DNA of 55,815 nucleotides from Billgrantia endophytica (lineage in GTDB: Bacteria > Pseudomonadota > Gammaproteobacteria > Pseudomonadales > Halomonadaceae). Below, one piece after another: positions 20,113-28,530 of this stretch. Positions within the stretch are counted from its first letter, which is position 1; each line of letters starts with the position of its first letter. A model generated the notes under the pieces. The model saw only the letters and a list, made by a program, of their open reading frames with translations. It made no database searches and was not told the origin of the DNA. Where the stretch lies: NCBI RefSeq assembly GCF_002879615.1, contig NZ_PNRF01000018.1, forward strand, positions 1 through 55,815, given 5' to 3'. Position numbers and translations under genes: made by a program.

Positions 20113-20571
20113 TCAGCTCCCTGCCGGGGGCTTCTGCTTCCGGTAGAGCGTGTCGGGGTCGATGAGCGGGTCGGTGGCAATGCGGGCAACATCACCTTCC
20201 AGCGTCACATAGAAGCAGCTGCGTCTACCGGTATGACAGGCGGGACCCGTCTGCTCCACCTGCAGCAGCACGGTGTCGCCATCGCAATCCAGGCTGGCCG
20301 ACCGCAAGTGCTGTTGCTGGCCCGAGGACTCGCCCTTGCGCCATAGGCGGCTTCGGGAACGCGACCAGTAGCAGACCCGCCCGGTACGCAGCGTTTCTTC
20401 CAGTGCCTCGCGATTCATCCATGCCATCATGAGCACGTCGCCGCTGTCATGCTGCTGGGCGATAGCGGGTATGAGGCCGTCGGAATTGAAGCGAATGGCA
20501 TCAAGGATGGCTACGATGGGGCGGCGTGCATTTTGCTCGGCACGCTCGAGTTCCGTGAAGGTGTCGGCCAT
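20113..20571 (-). CDS. hisI: HisI, phosphoribosyl-AMP cyclohydrolase
   Basis: A 152-residue monofunctional HisI, catalysing the third step of histidine synthesis (PR-AMP ring opening). The Mg/Zn-binding elements are all visible: [11 protein letters not shown] and [15 protein letters not shown], with [16 protein letters not shown] in the N-terminal half. It has an extra N-terminal stretch of about 25 residues. It sits directly downstream of zur, not in a his operon. Zn-dependent enzymes such as HisI have Zur-controlled paralogues in some bacteria, so this could be a zinc-stress copy; whether a second hisI exists cannot be seen here. Confidence 0.92.
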   Translation of the reverse strand: MADTFTELERAEQNARRPIVAILDAIRFNSDGLIPAIAQQHDSGDVLMMAWMNREALEETLRTGRVCYWSRSRSRLWRKGESSGQQQHLRSASLDCDGDTVLLQVEQTGPACHTGRRSCFYVTLEGDVARIATDPLIDPDTLYRKQKPPAGS

Positions 20572-20596
20572 GGCATTTCCGTCATACGAGATGAAA

Positions 20597-21049
20597 TCAG
20601 GCGTTGGCTGTGGCGCTCAGGCAGGCGTCACAGCTTCCCAATAGTTCGATGGTCTGGCGCTCGACACGAAAGCCGAGGTTGTGGGCCCGAGCGGCGAGCT
20701 GGGCATTGACGTCGTCCAGGTGCAGCTCCTCGACCCGGCCGCAATGACGACAGATCAGAAGCTGGAAACCATGGGCATGCTCGGGGCACGGACAGGCGAC
20801 ATAGGCGTTGAGTGATTCGATGCGATGGACCAGGCCCTGTTCGATCAGAAAGTCCAGGGCACGATAGATGGTCGGTGGTCGCGCAGCGGCATGTTCCACG
20901 GCCAGGCGATCCAGGAGCTCATAGGCTTTCAGCCCGCCACTGGTGCCGGCGATCATTTCGAGCACGCGGCGGCGAATCGGGGTGAAGCGCACCCCGCGGC
21001 GTTGACACTGGCGTTCGGCCTGCGCGAGCAGGGTACTGGAGTCGGTCAT
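20597..21049 (-). CDS. zur: Fur-family regulator, probably Zur
   Basis: A 150-residue Fur-superfamily protein. The winged-helix DNA-binding part is [15 protein letters not shown], then [17 protein letters not shown]; the dimerisation domain carries the structural zinc cysteines in [12 protein letters not shown] and a C-terminal [18 protein letters not shown] and the cysteine pattern fit Zur rather than Fur, whose usual His-rich HHDH motif is absent. Zur represses zinc uptake and zinc-sparing genes when zinc-loaded. It precedes hisI and yidD on the same strand by 25 bases. No classic Zur box was found in the short flanking gaps. Confidence 0.85.
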   Translation of the reverse strand: MTDSSTLLAQAERQCQRRGVRFTPIRRRVLEMIAGTSGGLKAYELLDRLAVEHAAARPPTIYRALDFLIEQGLVHRIESLNAYVACPCPEHAHGFQLLICRHCGRVEELHLDDVNAQLAARAHNLGFRVERQTIELLGSCDACLSATANA

Positions 21050-21084
21050 GGGTGACCCGGTGCTGGTGAGAACAGGGGTTCATT

Positions 21085-22068
21085 CTACGCGCTGGGCACG
21101 TGCTCGGCCAGCGCCGCCCTCAGCTCGCCGCGGCGGGCAAAGTGATGCTGCGCAAATGCCACACGGGCTTCCACACCCACGCCGTCCGGCTGCTGCTCGA
21201 TCAGGTCCAGGCGTGGCCTGAGCCCTTCACCATTGGCCATCTGGATCGCCAGCCCGGGACGAGCATTCAACTCCAGCAGCATGGGCCCACGATTCCGGTC
21301 CAGGACCATATCGGTCCCCAGATAGCCGAGCCCGGTCATCTCGTAACAGCCCGCCGCCAGTACCAGCAGGTTCCTCCAGTCCGGGATCAGCAGGCTGGCC
21401 AGCTCGTGGCCGGTATCGGGATGGTCCTGGCGGGGGCGGTCGAACTGCACGCCTCGCACGGCTGTGCCGGTGGCGATGTCCAGCCCCACACCCACGGCAC
21501 CCTGGTGCAGATTGGCCTTGCCGTCAGAGGCTGCCGTGGACAGGCGCATCATGGCCATTACCGGATAGCCCTTGAAGATGATGACCCGAATGTCGGGCAC
21601 CCCTTCATAGGTATATTCGGACAGTTTTTCATCGAAGTTGATCAAGGTTTCGAACATGGCCACATCGGGCGTTCCCCCCAGGGAGTAAAGTCCCGAGAGG
21701 ATGTTGGAGACATGTCGTTGAAGATCCTTGAGCTCGAGGCGCATCCCGCTGGGCTTGATGAATACGCCATTCTCGACATGCTCGATCACCAGGATACCCT
21801 TGCCGCCGCTGCCCTTGGCAGGCTTGATCACGAAACCCTCATGTCCGGCGATCATTTCCTGGATCTGCTTGACGCCAAACTGGGTGGTAACGGTAGCGAT
21901 CAGTGCCGGGGTGGTGATGCCGAATTTCTCGGCCAGCAACTTGGTCTTCAGTTTGTCATCGACCAGCGGATAGAGCCGGCGGCTGTTGTAGCGCCCGATG
22001 TAGCGGATATTGCGCCGGTTCATGCCGATGATGCCGCGACGGAAGAGCTGGCTGGGGCGTGCCCACAT
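21085..22068 (-). CDS. RimK-like ATP-grasp alpha-L-glutamate ligase-related protein
   Basis: A 327-residue ATP-grasp protein. The nucleotide loop is FVIKPAKGSGGKGILVIEH (about residues 80-98); the metal and substrate segment is LGTDMVLDRNRGPMLLELNARPG near residue 270. RimK relatives add glutamate or other amino acids to peptides, proteins or small molecules; this subfamily has no confirmed substrate I can cite. It is the last gene of a tight operon: only four bases separate it from the membrane transglutaminase-like gene, and the retropepsin-like lipoprotein gene comes first. The three families are repeatedly found together, which suggests one pathway that makes or trims an isopeptide-type product. 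Confidence 0.87.
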   Translation of the reverse strand: MWARPSQLFRRGIIGMNRRNIRYIGRYNSRRLYPLVDDKLKTKLLAEKFGITTPALIATVTTQFGVKQIQEMIAGHEGFVIKPAKGSGGKGILVIEHVENGVFIKPSGMRLELKDLQRHVSNILSGLYSLGGTPDVAMFETLINFDEKLSEYTYEGVPDIRVIIFKGYPVMAMMRLSTAASDGKANLHQGAVGVGLDIATGTAVRGVQFDRPRQDHPDTGHELASLLIPDWRNLLVLAAGCYEMTGLGYLGTDMVLDRNRGPMLLELNARPGLAIQMANGEGLRPRLDLIEQQPDGVGVEARVAFAQHHFARRGELRAALAEHVPSA

Positions 22069-22072
22069 GGTG

Positions 22073-23578
22073 TCAATCCTCGGTCGCGGGCTTGAAGCGT
22101 CTCAGCTCGAGCAAGCGATAGCCCGTATAGTTGCCAAGAAGCAGAATCAGAGCCATCAGTATGAGTTGAACGCCCAGGAAGTTGAACGTGATATGGCGAA
22201 TCCAGGGGTTGTTCATGGCCAGATAGGCCAACACCGCCGTGATCAGGCTGCCGCCGCCCTGAATCAGCACCTCCTTGGGGCCTTCCTCCTCCCACAGGAT
22301 CGACATTCGCTCGATGGTCCAGGCCAGGATGATCATCGGGAAGAAGGTGATGGTCAGGCCGGCATTCAGCCCCATGCGGTAGGAAAGGACAGCGAAGATG
22401 GAGATGATGGCGATGACCGTGATGATCACCGCCGATACTCGCGCAACCAGCAATAGATTCAGGTAAGACAAGTAGTTGCGAATCACCAGGCCCATGGCAA
22501 CGATCATCAGGAAACCGATGAGACCGGTGAGCAGGGTGGTCTGGATGAAGGCCAGGGCAATCAGGACGGGCATGAAGGTGCCGGAGGTCTTCACGCCCAC
22601 CAGGATCCGCAGGAAGACCACCACCAGGGCGCCAATGGGGATCAGCAGGATGGTTTGAAACAGTGCCTGCTCTTCCAGTGGAAGGCTATGGATCGAGAAA
22701 TTCAGCAGGGAATCGCCCGCCAGCTGATTGCGCACCGCGGCGGCGGCGGGCTGGTTTCGCGACAGCATCGAGAAGGTGACCCGGGAATTGGTGCCTCCCT
22801 GGACTTCCAGCACGGCGCGATCGCCGCTTTCCCACAGCAACAGGTTCTCTGGCTGGCCCTGTCCCCCGGTGGCAGGATTGAAGAGCGCCCAGCTCTGTTC
22901 GTCCTCGTACACCTGGAGCCACTGGGTCAGGGACTGGCGTCGCCGCCCGTCCTCCAGCAGAAGACCGCTCACTTCCCGCGCGTGCACGCCAGCCTGGTTG
23001 AGCAGACGAACCAGCAGCTGCGTACGCTCGAATTGCGTCAGGAGCAACCGTGCATTCTCGCCCTGGCGCTCCTCGCTGAAGTCACGAATCAGCTCACGCG
23101 CGAAGGTATAGGGGTCGGCACTTCGTGCCCAGGCGCGCTCGATGACCTGCGCCGCGGCCGTATCGTAAGGACGCTCCCAGCCAACATCCCTCAACTCCGG
23201 GCGGGGCATGGTCTGGGTACGGGTGTCATCCGTCGACAACATGCGTACGGAGTAATACAGCTGTTGATCGCCGGCCGCATGGCGGATGGACCACTGGGCC
23301 CGCCGCCCCGTCTCATCCTGCAGGAACGAGAGGCCGTATCCAGGCGAGGCCGTGTTTTCGGTCAGTATCCGATAGCCTCGCTGGTGGGAGGGAAGGGCGA
23401 GGTCGACCCGCACGGGATCGCCCAGGGCGGAAAAATCGACGATAGCCTCGATCTCCCAGAGTTGCCGCTGCTCGCCGGGTGTCCAGGGCACTTCGAATTG
23501 CACGTGACGATGCACACTGGTGCCGATGCCCAGGGCTATCAGCAGTCCGACGATAAGATAAAAGGGCAGTCGCGACAT
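22073..23578 (-). CDS. Inactive transglutaminase fused to a seven-helix membrane domain
   Basis: A 501-residue protein. An N-terminal signal anchor (residues about 5-20) leads to a periplasmic transglutaminase-like domain (about 130-260; NARLLLTQFERTQLLVRLLNQAGVHAREVSG). The position of the catalytic cysteine is not Cys, and I see no cysteine in the whole protein. The C-terminal half (about 300-485) holds seven hydrophobic helices, among them FQTILLIPIGALVVVFLRIL and SAVIITVIAIISIFAVLSY, and ends in a short cytoplasmic tail. This matches the family called inactive transglutaminase with 7TM. It may present a bound peptide to the ligase or relay a periplasmic signal; both are inference. Confidence 0.87.
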   Translation of the reverse strand: MSRLPFYLIVGLLIALGIGTSVHRHVQFEVPWTPGEQRQLWEIEAIVDFSALGDPVRVDLALPSHQRGYRILTENTASPGYGLSFLQDETGRRAQWSIRHAAGDQQLYYSVRMLSTDDTRTQTMPRPELRDVGWERPYDTAAAQVIERAWARSADPYTFARELIRDFSEERQGENARLLLTQFERTQLLVRLLNQAGVHAREVSGLLLEDGRRRQSLTQWLQVYEDEQSWALFNPATGGQGQPENLLLWESGDRAVLEVQGGTNSRVTFSMLSRNQPAAAAVRNQLAGDSLLNFSIHSLPLEEQALFQTILLIPIGALVVVFLRILVGVKTSGTFMPVLIALAFIQTTLLTGLIGFLMIVAMGLVIRNYLSYLNLLLVARVSAVIITVIAIISIFAVLSYRMGLNAGLTITFFPMIILAWTIERMSILWEEEGPKEVLIQGGGSLITAVLAYLAMNNPWIRHITFNFLGVQLILMALILLLGNYTGYRLLELRRFKPATED

Positions 23579-23610
23579 GTAACGTCCTTGCTGGGGTACG
23601 AGTGAAGGGC

Positions 23611-24471
23611 TTAACCTTCTTCTTCGTCCTGGTCATTGATCTCGTCCTGGGACGCCTCGTCAGCGGGCCGTCCACCAGGAAATTCAGGACGCGAGTGCAG
23701 ATAGCTTTCGGCCACATCGATCAGGGCGATGTCCATCAGGAAGCGACGTCCCAGCAGTACGGGAAAATTGAGGTGGGTACGATCATTGAGGGTGAATTCC
23801 ACCTGCTCACGGATTGGCCCCAGCGTCATCAGAAGGCTGACAACCGGGCGGGATTCGCTACCGGCGGCCTGGAGAATGCGCACTCGGCGAATGACGGGCC
23901 TCTCGATCCATTCATCACGAACGTCATCGATCACGACATCGTCATCGTTCACGCCCAGCTTGAACCTCACCCAATCCTCTCCATCACGCTCGAAGCGGGT
24001 GATGTCCATGGCGGAAAGCGATGACGTATTGGCCCCGGAGTCGACCCGAGCCCGCAGATAGGTGCCGACATCGGGAAGGCCGATCCATTCGGCGCGTCCC
24101 ACCAGTTCCTTGTCGTCGAGTGCCTCGCTGGCCTGCTCGTTGCACTCGGCCATGACCACGACAGGCTCGTCGCCGCGCTGTTCGAGTCGTTCGATGTTTC
24201 CCTGGATCTGGCGAAGCAGGTAGCCGACGTCCTGGACGTCCGCCATCAGTTGACCCTGGCGCTGGCCCTGCCGGGAGAGACGGTCGTCTTGTCGATCGCA
24301 GCGCAGCGCAATGTTGTGCTCGAGCTGCTCGATGCGTGCCTCGAACGCGTCGGGGGAAAGGACGGGATCGGGTTCGGACTCAGCCTGGGGGGCAGGTGCC
24401 AGGGCGCAACCGGTGAGCAACAATGGAGTCAGCAACCAGAGAGCAGCAGCGGACAGGCGTGTCGGTCGCAT
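23611..24471 (-). CDS. Retropepsin-like lipoprotein (annotated family: ATP-dependent zinc protease)
   Basis: A 286-residue protein starting at 24469-24471. A lipoprotein signal, LLLTGC, puts it on the periplasmic face. Residues about 40-105 form a short coiled coil (FEARIEQLEHNIALRCDRQDDRL). The C-terminal domain has the aspartic-protease motif VDSGANTSSLSA and a late LLGRRFLMD, as in single-domain retropepsin-like proteins of the RimB/PF05618 group. The family name refers to ATP and zinc, but no ATP or zinc motif is visible here. It is first in the operon with the 7TM transglutaminase-like and ATP-grasp genes, with a 32-base gap to the next. Confidence 0.85.
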   Translation of the reverse strand: MRPTRLSAAALWLLTPLLLTGCALAPAPQAESEPDPVLSPDAFEARIEQLEHNIALRCDRQDDRLSRQGQRQGQLMADVQDVGYLLRQIQGNIERLEQRGDEPVVVMAECNEQASEALDDKELVGRAEWIGLPDVGTYLRARVDSGANTSSLSAMDITRFERDGEDWVRFKLGVNDDDVVIDDVRDEWIERPVIRRVRILQAAGSESRPVVSLLMTLGPIREQVEFTLNDRTHLNFPVLLGRRFLMDIALIDVAESYLHSRPEFPGGRPADEASQDEINDQDEEEG

Positions 24472-24572
24472 GACGAGTGGAACCTCCGGGTCGGGGGAGT
24501 GAGTGGGCGCGACGTGAAATGATAAGGAGTAGACGGCAGGCTTGTCCAACGTCCCGAGTCGAGAGATCCTCA

Positions 24573-24600
24573 ATTTAACATAATATACATTATACGAACC
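24573..24600 (-). promoter_or_regulatory. AT-rich promoter patch before the retropepsin operon
   Basis: The minus strand reads TATAAT at 24589-24594 inside a strongly AT-rich patch in otherwise GC-rich DNA, about 120 bases before the lipoprotein start. No good -35 hexamer lies at the expected distance, so the exact promoter is uncertain. Confidence 0.4.
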
Positions 24601-24662
24601 AATGGCCATCCGCGGGACCACGGCCTACCTGACCAATCCACGCAGGCGGATGATAGACGACG

Positions 24663-24696
24663 GCGCCTCCGATCCAATCCAGGGATTCAGAGGCGC
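24663..24696 (-). terminator. Hairpin downstream of ectC
   Basis: GCGCCTC (24663-24669) and GAGGCGC (24690-24696) form a 7-bp stem. The 20-base interior holds a smaller AATC/GATT pairing. It lies 34 bases past the ectC stop in the direction of transcription; the T-run is poor. It probably ends or stabilises the ectABC transcript. Confidence 0.5.
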
Positions 24697-24730
24697 GAGT
24701 CTCCCTACCTTGCCACTACCTGGCCCGTGC

Positions 24731-25126
24731 TCAGATCTCGTCAACCGGCGCGTAGGAACCATCTTCACGGTGGACTTCGTTGCCGGTAACGGGCGGCGTG
24801 AAGACGCAAGCCAGGTGCAGGGTCTTGTGAGCGCGCAGCAGGTGCTCGTCGTGCTGATCGAGGATATAGATGTCGCCTGGCTTGATCGGCCAGATCTTGC
24901 CATCGGCCAGCGTCTCGACTTCGCCTTCTCCTTCGATGCAGTACACCGACTCGTAGTGATGCTTGTAATGAATGTGGGTCTCGGTACCTTCGTAGATACG
25001 CGTGATGTGGAAGGAAAAGTTTCCGCCATCATTGGCCAGCACCAGGCGGGTGCTGTCCCAGGTGCCGCTCTCGGATTTCACCAGACGGTCGGTCTGACGT
25101 GCTTCCTCGAGATTGCGTACGATCAT
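24731..25126 (-). CDS. ectC: EctC, L-ectoine synthase
   Basis: A 131-residue cupin enzyme that closes N-gamma-acetyl-L-2,4-diaminobutyrate to ectoine, the main compatible solute of halophilic bacteria. The start [16 protein letters not shown] and the metal-binding cupin segment [23 protein letters not shown] are diagnostic, followed by [23 protein letters not shown]. It is the last gene of ectABC, separated from ectB by 100 bases that contain a strong hairpin. No ectoine hydroxylase (ectD) or aspartokinase (ask_ect) gene follows. Confidence 0.97.
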   Translation of the reverse strand: MIVRNLEEARQTDRLVKSESGTWDSTRLVLANDGGNFSFHITRIYEGTETHIHYKHHYESVYCIEGEGEVETLADGKIWPIKPGDIYILDQHDEHLLRAHKTLHLACVFTPPVTGNEVHREDGSYAPVDEI

Positions 25127-25171
25127 TGAGTGTCACTCCCTGTTTTTCAATCGACGGGTAACCAACTAACG

Positions 25172-25195
25172 GGCCGGCTGCCTTCGCAACCGGCC
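25172..25195 (-). other. RNA hairpin in the ectB-ectC gap
   Basis: As minus-strand RNA the two 10-base arms, 25186-25195 and 25172-25181, pair fully with one G-U wobble around the tetraloop GAAG. There is no T-run, so termination is unlikely. It may protect the ectAB message or set the level of ectC relative to ectAB. Confidence 0.6.
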
Positions 25196-25226
25196 AATAC
25201 TCTAGCAGGTGGACTCGTGGGTCCGC

Positions 25227-26573
<1,347 letters not shown>

Positions 26574-26584
26574 TCAGGTGGGAC

Positions 26585-27163
26585 TCAGAGGCGACCGGTC
26601 TCGAAGGGACCGATGCGTACCAGGTTTTCGGGGTCGTGTTCACCGCCAAGCTGGTCCGTGGAGAAGTACTCACGGCTGTTGAGGGGAGCCTGCCAACGAT
26701 CGGCAAGGCGACGGAAGAGCCCCCAGGATGCCTGATTGTCAGGCGTTATGGTGGTTTCCAGATGGTGGACTTCGCCTAGCTCGGAGCGGCTCATGACCGC
26801 TTCGACGAGACGCCGTGCCAGGCCGGTGCCGCGGGCTTTCTCGCCGACCGCCACCTGCCAGAGAAAGTAGGTGTCCGGCGCGTTGCTCTTCACGTAGCCG
26901 GAAACGAAGCCGACTACCTCGCCTTCCGCATTGGTTGCGACAGCACAGGTATCGCGAAACTGTGTCGCCAGCAGCAGATAGGCGTAGGCGGAATTGACGT
27001 CGAGGGGCGGGCATGACTTGATGAGCTCGTAGATACCCCAGCCATCATCGGGATTGGGCTTGCGGATGAACAGCGGGGCAGCATCGCTGCCCACTACGGC
27101 GTCGGCCACGCTGGGGCGGGCAAGGTCGGCGGAGGTCGTAAACGGCTGTGCGGATACGCTCAT
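26585..27163 (-). CDS. ectA: EctA, L-2,4-diaminobutyrate N-acetyltransferase
   Basis: A 192-residue GNAT enzyme that acetylates the gamma-amino group of diaminobutyrate. The acetyl-CoA loop is VGEKARGTGLARRLVEAV; ETTITPDNQASWGLFRRLADRW and the C-terminal REYFSTDQLGGEHDPENLVRIGPF are typical of EctA. Two ATG codons lie in tandem; the second (27161-27163) gives the length I recall for H. elongata and a better distance from CGGAG. The longer frame to 27256 is rejected because it runs through the -10/-35 promoter. First gene of the operon. Confidence 0.96.
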   Translation of the reverse strand: MSVSAQPFTTSADLARPSVADAVVGSDAAPLFIRKPNPDDGWGIYELIKSCPPLDVNSAYAYLLLATQFRDTCAVATNAEGEVVGFVSGYVKSNAPDTYFLWQVAVGEKARGTGLARRLVEAVMSRSELGEVHHLETTITPDNQASWGLFRRLADRWQAPLNSREYFSTDQLGGEHDPENLVRIGPFETGRL

Positions 27164-27196
27164 CATTATGCTCCGCAGTTGGCGAATTTGTGCCAT

Positions 27197-27225
27197 ATGA
27201 TAACAAGCACTTATGGAGAAATCAA
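27197..27225 (-). promoter_or_regulatory. ectA sigma-70-type promoter
   Basis: On the minus strand TTGATT (27220-27225) and TATCAT (27197-27202) are exactly 17 bases apart. Transcription would start near 27190, giving a leader of about 27 bases with the CGGAG ribosome site. H. elongata ectABC is reported to have sigma-70 and sigma-38 promoters upstream of ectA; only the sigma-70-like one is clear here. Confidence 0.7.
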
Positions 27226-27591
27226 AAAGCCCTTTATCATGTGGCATGCGATCCATAATCCTTGGTTATACCCGTGACCAATTCCTCTGTCACGGCGCCT
27301 TGGGCCGGGAGGCACCCTGAAACAAGTCTAGACGATCATTGGCTAGCGGCCAGCTATACAAAAGCCGCCTGGCAGTATGCTTATTTTCGTTCCTCCCTCT
27401 CCCCCTCTCCGCCTCTCCCCCTCTTCGTCTCGCTTGCCGCTTCGCGCTGCTCTCCGACGCCTGTCTATCACTCACCCATGTCAGGGTCCATGCATCCACC
27501 ATGTCCGATTCGATTCATGGGGGCCAGGTTCTTGGGAAGGTGGGCCATATCTATTTTTGGAAAGTATATCTTAAAAAAGTTGATTTAATTC
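27226..27591. other. Gene-free stretch between ectA and the GntR regulator
   Basis: No convincing gene is present in this stretch. Open frames here have no recognisable domains and read through a low-complexity pyrimidine tract. The left end is the upstream side of the ectA promoter; the middle holds the polypyrimidine repeat at 27390-27426; the right end becomes AT-rich towards the GntR promoter. No tRNA, small-RNA terminator or insertion-sequence end was recognised. Confidence 0.6.
27390..27426 (+). repeat. Polypyrimidine mirror and direct repeat
   Basis: 36 of 37 bases are pyrimidines; the only purine is G27411. The segment CCTCTCCCCCTCTCC (27396-27410) reads the same backwards on one strand, a mirror repeat, and its first 13 bases recur at 27412-27424. 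Such sequences can form triplex (H-DNA). It lies upstream of both divergent units, ectABC and the GntR operon. Confidence 0.7.
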
Positions 27592-27642
27592 TTGACATTC
27601 CTCTTCCCCCTACAACACATTGGACCAATGAGGTATTGGTCC
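27592..27642 (+). promoter_or_regulatory. Promoter and operator of the GntR regulator
   Basis: A consensus -35 box TTGACA lies at 27592-27597; the -10 is weak (CACATT near 27616). Just downstream is a perfect inverted repeat, GGACCAAT (27622-27629) and ATTGGTCC (27635-27642), with a five-base spacer. It lies about 28 bases before the gntR start, where a bound GntR/FadR-type dimer would block initiation. Confidence 0.65.
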
Positions 27643-27669
27643 GGAACAAATCAAGAAAGAGCCGCTGAC

Positions 27670-28410
27670 ATGCATGAAAACTCCAATTTCGCGCTCGAAC
27701 AGCTTCATGATCTGTTGAAGGCGGACCGGTTCGCCCCCGATGGCAAGCTGCCTACCGAGCGTACTCTGTCAGAGATGTTTGGTGTCAGCCGTCGAGCCGT
27801 GAGGCGCGCGCTTGAGGTACTGGAAGCCGAAGGATCGATCTGGCGACGGCAGGGCTCAGGGACCTACACCGGTCGCAAGCCCGATGGCTGGGATGAGCAG
27901 GTCGAGACCATCGTCGCCGGGACCAATTTCATGGAGGTGATGGAGGTACGGCTCAGAATCGAGCCGCAGCTGGCACAGCTGGCCGCCATGCGTGCAAAGG
28001 GTGAGGAAGCTGCGGCGATGCGCCGATTCGCCGACAAGACATTCGAAGGTGAGGATTCCGATGCCCGTGAGCTGTGGGATGGAGCACTACACCGCCAGAT
28101 CGCCCAGAGTGCGGGAAATCAGTTCTTCCTCTCACTCTTCGAAGTCGTCAATCGTGTTCGTCAAGACGAAGCATGGCGAGCCATCCGTCAACGCGCCCGG
28201 CTGGCTGAAAATACACGGCAACGCTCCTATTCCGAGCACCTCGCGATCATCGAGGCGATCGAGGCAAGAGATCCCGCACGCGCTGGAGAAGCCATGCGCT
28301 GCCATTTGCTGAGACTTCAGGAGAGCATCATCCGTCAGACATCGATGGACCATTTGGAAATGAACGACATCGATGAGTCAATCGGAAGTATGCCCGCCCG
28401 GTTGCTCTAA
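27670..28410 (+). CDS. GntR/FadR-family transcriptional regulator
   Basis: A 246-residue regulator. The winged helix-turn-helix at residues about 5-70 reads KLPTERTLSEMFGVSRRAVRRALEVLEAEGSIWRRQGSGTY; the all-helical FCD ligand domain follows (FMEVMEVRLRIEPQLAQLAAMRA to HLLRLQESI). FCD regulators usually bind organic acids or amino-acid derivatives. The start at 27670 (MHENSNF) keeps the operator dyad outside the coding region. The gene leads a same-strand unit encoding a peptide ABC transporter and a gamma-glutamyltransferase homologue, so it probably senses the substrate of that unit. Confidence 0.9.
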   Translation: MHENSNFALEQLHDLLKADRFAPDGKLPTERTLSEMFGVSRRAVRRALEVLEAEGSIWRRQGSGTYTGRKPDGWDEQVETIVAGTNFMEVMEVRLRIEPQLAQLAAMRAKGEEAAAMRRFADKTFEGEDSDARELWDGALHRQIAQSAGNQFFLSLFEVVNRVRQDEAWRAIRQRARLAENTRQRSYSEHLAIIEAIEARDPARAGEAMRCHLLRLQESIIRQTSMDHLEMNDIDESIGSMPARLL

Positions 28411-28530
28411 CCCCAGACCCGACAAACTTCAGCCCGAATAACAAGAATAAATATCTGCAGGACGCCCCAGCCAGGAATGGAACGCAAGACGATCAACAAC
28501 AACCAGGCTATGACAGAGGGTGGTAACAGT

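Noticed and set aside
20572..20596. Zur box between zur and hisI
   Set aside because: ATTTC and GAAAT flank 13 bases, but in the opposite order to the known Zur motif and without its AT-rich centre.
25127..25226. Sigma-54 promoter before ectC, as reported for H. elongata
   Set aside because: TTGGCCGG and TTGC occur near each other, but the GG-N10-GC spacing is not met.
27262..27588. Short open frames between ectA and the GntR gene
   Set aside because: They read through the polypyrimidine tract, giving low-complexity Ser/Pro or Arg/Gly peptides, and overlap each other on both strands without a ribosome site.
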